64,000 bases of DNA from positions 1 to 64,000 of the forward strand of contig DASUGU010000024.1 in the NCBI GenBank assembly GCA_036273855.1, in the 5' to 3' direction. The position numbers were made by a program, and so were the translations under genes. The notes beneath the pieces were generated by a model that saw nothing but the letters and a program-made list of their open reading frames with translations, made no database searches and was not told the origin of the DNA. The DNA is from DATEPR01 sp036273855. Lineage in GTDB: Bacteria; Actinomycetota; Actinomycetes; Mycobacteriales; Pseudonocardiaceae. Position 1 is the first letter of the stretch. Each line of letters opens with the position of its first letter. Positions 59,332 to 64,000 of this stretch are shown piece after piece.

Positions 59332-62300
59332 ATGCACCTGAAAAGCCTGACGCTGAAGGGCTTCAAGTCCTTCGCCTCGGCTACCACGCTGCGCTTCGAA
59401 CCCGGTATCACCTGCGTGGTCGGCCCGAACGGTTCCGGCAAGTCCAACGTCCTGGACGCGCTGTCCTGGGTGATGGGCGAGCAGGGCGCCAAGGCGCTGC
59501 GCGGCGGCAAGATGGAGGACGTCATCTTCGCCGGCACCGCCGGTCGGGCGCCGCTGGGCCGCGCCGAGGTGACGCTCACCATCGACAACACCGACGGCGC
59601 GCTGCCCATCGACTACACCGAGGTGTCCATCACCCGGCGGATGTTCCGGGACGGCGCCAGCGAGTACGAGATCAACGGCAGCGCGTGCCGCCTGATGGAC
59701 GTGCAGGAACTGCTGTCCGACTCGGGTATCGGCCGCGAGATGCACGTCATCGTCGGCCAGGGCCAGCTCGGCGCGATCCTGGAGTCGAAGCCGGAGGGCA
59801 GGCGGGCGTTCATCGAGGAGGCCGCGGGCGTCCTGAAGCACCGCAAGCGCAAGGAGAAGGCGCTGCGGAAGCTGGACGCGATGCAGGCCAACCTGACCCG
59901 CCTGACCGACCTGACCGGCGAACTGCGCCGCCAGCTCAAGCCGCTGGGCAAGCAGGCCGAGATCGCCCGCAAGGCCCAGGCCGTGCAGGCCGAGTTGCGC
60001 GACGCGCGCCTGCGGCTGTACGCGGCCGACCTGGTCGCCCAGCGGGACGGCCTGGCCAGGGACGAGGCCGACGAGTCGGCCGCCCGCGCCCGGCGCGCCG
60101 AGGTCGAGCAGGCCTTGCAGTACGCCCAGGCCGAGCAGAACGAACTGGAGGAGCTGCTCGCCGCCGACGAGCCGAAGCTGACCGCCGCCGCCGACACCTG
60201 GTACCGCCTGTCCGCGCTGGAGGAGCGGCTGCGCGGCACGGTCCGGCTGGCCGAGGAACGGGCCAGACACCTGTCCACCGAGGTCAGCGCCCCGCAGGGC
60301 GGCCGCGACCCGGAAACGCTGGAAGCAGAGGCCGAGGCTGCCGCGCTCCGTGAGGCCGAACTGCTCGCCGAGGTCGACGAGGCCCGCTACCTGCTGGCCG
60401 AGGCCACCGAGCGCCGGTCGGTCCTGGAACAGCGGGTCGCCGCCGCCGAGAAGGCCCACCTGGCCGCCGTGCGGGCCGTCGCCGACCGGCGCGAGGGCCT
60501 GGCCCGGCTGGCCGGCCAGGTCGAGGCGCTGCGCAGCAAGACCAACGCCACCGGCGAGGAGATCGAGCGGCTGTCCGCCGTGCTCGCCGAGGCCGGCGAG
60601 CGCGCCGAACAGGCAGGCTACGAGCTGGCCGAGGCCCAGGAGATCGCCGGCGGCGAGGAGTCAGACGACGCCGAACTGGTGGAGCGCCACCAGCACGCGG
60701 TGCGGGCCGGCGAGGTGGCGTCGGCCAGGGTGGACGAGCTGGCCAGGGCGGAACGCCAGGCGGAGAAGGACATCGCGTCCTGGAAGGCCAGGGTGGACGC
60801 CCTGTCCATCGGCCTGACCAGGAAGGACGGCGCGGGCGCGCTGCTGGCCGCCGGTGACCGGCTGCCCGGTCTGCTCGGCTCGGTCGCCGCGCTGCTCACC
60901 GTCGAACCGGGCGCCGAGGTGGCGCTGGCCGCCGCGCTCGGCCAAGTCGCCGACGCGGTCGCGGTGGCCAGCGGCGACGACGCCGTCGCCGCACTGGAAC
61001 TGTTGCGCGGCAACGACTCCGGCCGGGCCGGGCTGCTCGTCGGCGGTGCCGGCACCGGCTCCGACCGGCAGGGTTGGCCCACGCTGCCCGAGGGTGCCCG
61101 CTGGGCGGCCGACCTGGTCCAGGCCCCGCAATCGCTGCGCCCGGCCGTGGCCAGGGCGCTGGACCGGATGGCCGTGGTGGCCGATCTGCCGGCGGCCCGC
61201 GGCCTGGTGGCCGCCCATCCGGACGTGCGCGCGGTGACCACCGACGGCGACCTGCTGGGCGCCGACTGGGCGTTCGGCGGTTCCGGCCGCAGCCAGAGCG
61301 TCATCGAGGTGCGGGCCGCGGTCGACGAGGCCAGGGAGAAGCTGTCCTCGGCCGAGCAGGCCCTGGCCAACGCCACCGGCGCGCTGGCCGGTGCCAGGGC
61401 CGAGCAGGGGGCCAGGCGGGACGCGGTCGGCCAGGCCAAGGACCTGCTCACCGAGGCCAAGGTCCGCAAGGCCCGGTCCACCGAGCGGCTCACCCGGCTG
61501 CGCCAGGCCGCCACGTCGGCCACCGCCGAGGTGGACCGGGCCCGTGCCCAGCGCGCCAAGGTGGAACAGGCCCGCGAGGAAGGCGCCGTCAAGCTCGCCG
61601 ACCTGGAGGAGCGGCTGGTCGCCGCCCAGACCGAGTCGGTCGACGAGGAACCGGACACCAGCGAACGCGACAAGGCCGCCGCCGAGCTGACCATGGCCCG
61701 CCAGTACGAGGTCGACGCCCGCCTGGCGTTGCGCACCTCGGAGGAGCGCGCCAGGTCGCTGCAGGGCAAGGCCGAAGGGCTGCGCCGGGCGGCCAGGGCG
61801 GAACGGGACGCCAGGGAACGCGCCGCCCGCGCGCGTGCTGCCCGGGCCAGGGGTGCCTCCGTCGCCGGTGCCGTGGTCCGCGGCGGCCAGGTGGCGTTGC
61901 AGCGGATCGCGCTGTCGCTGCGGCTGGCCGCGCAACAGCGGGGCGTGGCGCAGGCAGCCAAGGCCAGTCGTGAGGCCGGTCTGACCCAGGTGCGCGGCCG
62001 AGTCCGTGAGCTGTCCACCGAGCTGGAGAAGCTGGTCGACGCCGTGCACCGGGACGAGGTGCTGCGCGCCGAGCAGCGGCTGCGCCTGGAGCAGTTGGAA
62101 GCCAAGATCGCCGAGGACTTCGGCATCGGCCTCGCCGACCTGGTCGCCGAGTACGGCCCGGACTGCCCGGTGCCGCCCAGCCCGCTGGAGGTCGCCGAGT
62201 ACGAGGCGGCCAGGGAGCGCGGCGAGACGGTGACGGCGCCCCAGCCCTCCCCGTTCGACCGCGACACCCAGGCCCGCCGCGCCAAGCGCGCCGAACGCGA

Positions 62301-63273
62301 CCTGGCCACCCTGGGCAAGGTGAACCCGCTGGCACTGGAGGAGTTCGCCGCGCTCGAGGAGCGCTACAAGTTCCTGTCCACCCAGCTGGAGGACCTGAAG
62401 GAGACCCGGCGCGGCCTGCTCACCGTGGTGAAGGAGGTGGACGACAAGATCCTGGAGGTCTTCACGTCCGCCTACGCCGACGTGGCCAGGGAGTTCGAGA
62501 TCGTCTTCAGCACGCTGTTCCCCGGCGGCGAGGGCCGGCTGGTGCTCACCGAGCCGGACGACCCGCTGACCACCGGCGTCGACGTCGAAGCCCGCCCGCC
62601 GGGCAAGAAGGTCAAGCGACTGTCCCTGCTCTCCGGTGGCGAGAAGTCGCTGGTCGCGGTGGCCATGCTGGTCGCGATCTTCCGCGCCCGCCCGTCACCG
62701 TTCTACGTGATGGACGAGGTCGAGGCGGCCCTGGACGACACCAACCTGCACCGCCTGCTCGGCCTGCTGGACCAGCTGCGCGGCACGTCACAGCTGATCA
62801 TCATCACCCACCAGAAGCCGACCATGGAACTGGCCGACGCGCTCTACGGCGTCAGCATGCGCGGTGACGGCATCAGCCAGGTCATCTCGCAGCGCCTGCG
62901 CGGCAAGGACGAACCCCGCCCGCGAGTGCCGCAGATGGACGACATCGTCACCGCACCGCTGCCCGCGCAGCCGGCCGAGCCGGAACAGGCGCCGAAGTCC
63001 GAACCGCCGCCGGTCGTCGAGTCCGAATCGGCGCTGGTGGCCGAGTCCGAATCGCCGTTGGCTGTCGAGGCCGAACCGGAGCCGGTTGCCGAGTCCGATC
63101 CGGCGCTGGTGGCCGAGGCCGAACCGGAGCCGGTTGCCGAGTCCGAATCGGCGCCGGTGGCCGAGTCCGAGCCGGAGCCGGTGGCCGAGTCCGAATCGGC
63201 GTCGGCTGTCGAGTCCGAATCGGCGTCGGCTGAAGAGTCGGAGCAGACGTCACTGGGTGCCGCGACGAGCTGA
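59332..63273 (+). CDS. smc: Chromosome partition protein SMC with repetitive C-terminal tail
   Basis: Condensin-like ATPase that loops and segregates the chromosome. Walker A GPNGSGKS is at residues 31-38. Long coiled-coil arms flank a hinge (about 510-650; PGLLGSVAALLTVEPGAEVALAAALG). The ABC signature LSLLSGGEKSLVAVAML is near 1098, and Walker B FYVMDEVEAALDD near 1123. The family is usually about 1190 residues. Here 1313 residues end in an acidic extension of ten octapeptides (1228-1307). ATG 59332 is supported by the conserved MHLKSLTLKGFKSFA start. The scpAB partners are not in the window. Confidence 0.96.
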   Translation: MHLKSLTLKGFKSFASATTLRFEPGITCVVGPNGSGKSNVLDALSWVMGEQGAKALRGGKMEDVIFAGTAGRAPLGRAEVTLTIDNTDGALPIDYTEVSITRRMFRDGASEYEINGSACRLMDVQELLSDSGIGREMHVIVGQGQLGAILESKPEGRRAFIEEAAGVLKHRKRKEKALRKLDAMQANLTRLTDLTGELRRQLKPLGKQAEIARKAQAVQAELRDARLRLYAADLVAQRDGLARDEADESAARARRAEVEQALQYAQAEQNELEELLAADEPKLTAAADTWYRLSALEERLRGTVRLAEERARHLSTEVSAPQGGRDPETLEAEAEAAALREAELLAEVDEARYLLAEATERRSVLEQRVAAAEKAHLAAVRAVADRREGLARLAGQVEALRSKTNATGEEIERLSAVLAEAGERAEQAGYELAEAQEIAGGEESDDAELVERHQHAVRAGEVASARVDELARAERQAEKDIASWKARVDALSIGLTRKDGAGALLAAGDRLPGLLGSVAALLTVEPGAEVALAAALGQVADAVAVASGDDAVAALELLRGNDSGRAGLLVGGAGTGSDRQGWPTLPEGARWAADLVQAPQSLRPAVARALDRMAVVADLPAARGLVAAHPDVRAVTTDGDLLGADWAFGGSGRSQSVIEVRAAVDEAREKLSSAEQALANATGALAGARAEQGARRDAVGQAKDLLTEAKVRKARSTERLTRLRQAATSATAEVDRARAQRAKVEQAREEGAVKLADLEERLVAAQTESVDEEPDTSERDKAAAELTMARQYEVDARLALRTSEERARSLQGKAEGLRRAARAERDARERAARARAARARGASVAGAVVRGGQVALQRIALSLRLAAQQRGVAQAAKASREAGLTQVRGRVRELSTELEKLVDAVHRDEVLRAEQRLRLEQLEAKIAEDFGIGLADLVAEYGPDCPVPPSPLEVAEYEAARERGETVTAPQPSPFDRDTQARRAKRAERDLATLGKVNPLALEEFAALEERYKFLSTQLEDLKETRRGLLTVVKEVDDKILEVFTSAYADVAREFEIVFSTLFPGGEGRLVLTEPDDPLTTGVDVEARPPGKKVKRLSLLSGGEKSLVAVAMLVAIFRARPSPFYVMDEVEAALDDTNLHRLLGLLDQLRGTSQLIIITHQKPTMELADALYGVSMRGDGISQVISQRLRGKDEPRPRVPQMDDIVTAPLPAQPAEPEQAPKSEPPPVVESESALVAESESPLAVEAEPEPVAESDPALVAEAEPEPVAESESAPVAESEPEPVAESESASAVESESASAEESEQTSLGAATS
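63013..63252 (+). repeat. Ten tandem 24-bp units encoding octapeptides in the smc tail
   Basis: Successive octads read VVESESAL, VAESESPL, AVEAEPEP, VAESDPAL, VAEAEPEP, VAESESAP, VAESEPEP, VAESESAS, AVESESAS and AEESEQTS. The period is exactly 24 bp with no indel across 240 bp. Third-position differences show moderately old duplication. Confidence 0.92.
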
Positions 63274-63317
63274 TGCGGGCATCGTCGCGGCACCCATCGC
63301 CGGTTGGTCAGGAGTGC

Positions 63318-64000
63318 TCAGTGGTGGTGTCGTGCGGTGGGGAAGATCGCGTCCACGACCACGCCGTTGGGATCGGTGACGAGCTGGACCGGGTGCGGCG
63401 GGACGTTGATCACCCTGTCGCAGTTGAGGTTGGTCAGGGAGGCGTCCCAGCGCTGGGCCATGAACGTGTAGAGGTTGTTCGCGGCCCCGGTGTCCGGTGA
63501 GGGCGCGGCCAGGAACAGCTGCTTGTCCTGCTGGATCCGCCGGGCGCCGATGGTCAGCGTGTCGGCGCAGTAGGTGGCGGCCGACTCGGTCCGCCGGTTG
63601 AACGGGCCCATGTTCACGCCGGCCCGGTAGAGGTTCGTCTTGGCCAGGCTGAGCCGCCCGTTGTCCAGCGTCATCGGGTCGATCTCCGGTACCAGCGCGA
63701 TCGGCCTGGCCTGCCGGGCCGCGGCGAACAGTTCGTTCAGGGCCAGCGACGACACCCGCTGTCCGGGGTTGGTCAGGTCGGGGGCGTCGAACGTCGTGCA
63801 GCCCAGTGCCGGGTCGACGAACCCGTCCAGCAGCAGGTTGTCACTGCCGTTGACCAGCGTGGTCGAGTTGGGCAGCGCGGCCGCGTTCGCCGAGGTGTCC
63901 TGCGCCATGCTCCCATCGGGGAGCACCAGGTAGCTGCTGATGACGTTGTCGCTCTGGTCCTGGTCGATCAGGCCGTAGTCCCTGGTGGTCATGCACGGCA
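63318..64000 (-). CDS. Hypothetical protein, 5' end beyond the window
   Basis: No family is recognised with confidence. The frame is open from a stop at 63318 to the window edge, so at least 227 residues are present and the N-terminus is missing. ATG 63992 is in frame but need not be the start. Notable segments are SSYLVLPDGSMAQDTSANAAALPNS, three Cys (LGCTTF, TYCADT, LNCDRV), PPHPVQLVTDPNGVVVDAIFP and a terminal HHH. The composition (many Asn, Thr, Ala, Asp) suggests an exported protein. It is convergent with smc, 44 bp between stops. Confidence 0.65.
   Translation of the reverse strand, partial: PCMTTRDYGLIDQDQSDNVISSYLVLPDGSMAQDTSANAAALPNSTTLVNGSDNLLLDGFVDPALGCTTFDAPDLTNPGQRVSSLALNELFAAARQARPIALVPEIDPMTLDNGRLSLAKTNLYRAGVNMGPFNRRTESAATYCADTLTIGARRIQQDKQLFLAAPSPDTGAANNLYTFMAQRWDASLTNLNCDRVINVPPHPVQLVTDPNGVVVDAIFPTARHHH

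Noticed and set aside
63000..63260. Short open frames antisense to the smc tail
   Set aside because: They are translations of the 24-bp repeat in other frames and have no independent support.

Overview
The window comes from the chromosome of a very GC-rich actinomycete. Evidence: strongly GC-biased third codon positions, frequent GTG starts, GTGA/ATGA gene overlaps, a long basic-tailed HU, deazaflavin (F420) genes and an actinobacterial-type ddl/thiL/smc gene order. From memory, the order leuC-leuD-hup-mutT1-ppk-cofC-plsC/gpsA-ddl-DUF3515-Lrp-thiL-ung-DAK2-recG-pyc-rsmD-coaD-DivIVA-like-DUF177-rpmF-rnc-mutM-acyP-smc matches the Mycobacterium tuberculosis Rv2988c-Rv2922c backbone in the opposite orientation. 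IS types and gene content suggest Pseudonocardiales, but this is inference. I could not run a database search.

Layout. 1-1450: an IS4-type element whose transposase is frameshifted. 1807-5468: an IclR (NdgR-like) regulator divergent from leuCD, then HU. 5621-10474: an LLM flavin oxidoreductase facing the ppk-mutT1 pair and cofC. 10601-14028: acyltransferase-gpsA-cystathionine lyase as overlapping genes, then a Cys-containing leader peptide and cysteine dioxygenase. 14021-24636: PNPOx-like/MocR pair, ddl, DUF3515-Lrp, thiL, an AbiE-type antitoxin with a decayed toxin, gamma carbonic anhydrase, ung, a Ddn-like protein, an ECF42/DGPF pair and rpmB. 24819-34233: DAK2, recG, efeO-efeB without efeU, a lipoprotein phosphoesterase and two unknown genes. 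34309-42770: pyc, then an IS701-type element with a clear CTAG target duplication, an orphan RHH protein, a HelD-like helicase, rsmD and coaD. 42767-46659: cell-division and ribosome/RNA processing genes ending in mutM. 46660-47150: gene-free composite palindromic repeat. 47153-49403: asnB-marR. 49670-57599: complete kdp potassium system with an additional 28-residue membrane peptide. 57596-64000: surface/secreted proteins, acyP, smc with an octapeptide-repeat tail, and a partial secreted protein.

How the genes work together. Housekeeping blocks cover leucine synthesis, polyphosphate and nucleotide-pool sanitation, F420, phospholipid precursors, cell-wall D-Ala-D-Ala, thiamine diphosphate, uracil and 8-oxoguanine repair, replication-fork rescue, pyruvate anaplerosis, CoA, ribosome maturation and chromosome condensation. 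Accessory blocks between them carry the signs of gene gain and loss: two IS elements, two orphan antitoxin-like genes, one dead toxin and the palindromic repeat pair.

No wholly new multi-gene defence or biosynthetic system is evident. The most notable unexplained items are the covarying inverted palindromes at 46723-47090, the orphan AbiEi antitoxin with intact operator, the extra Kdp micropeptide, the Cys leader ahead of cdo and the SMC repeat tail. No rRNA gene, tRNA gene or CRISPR array was found by eye.
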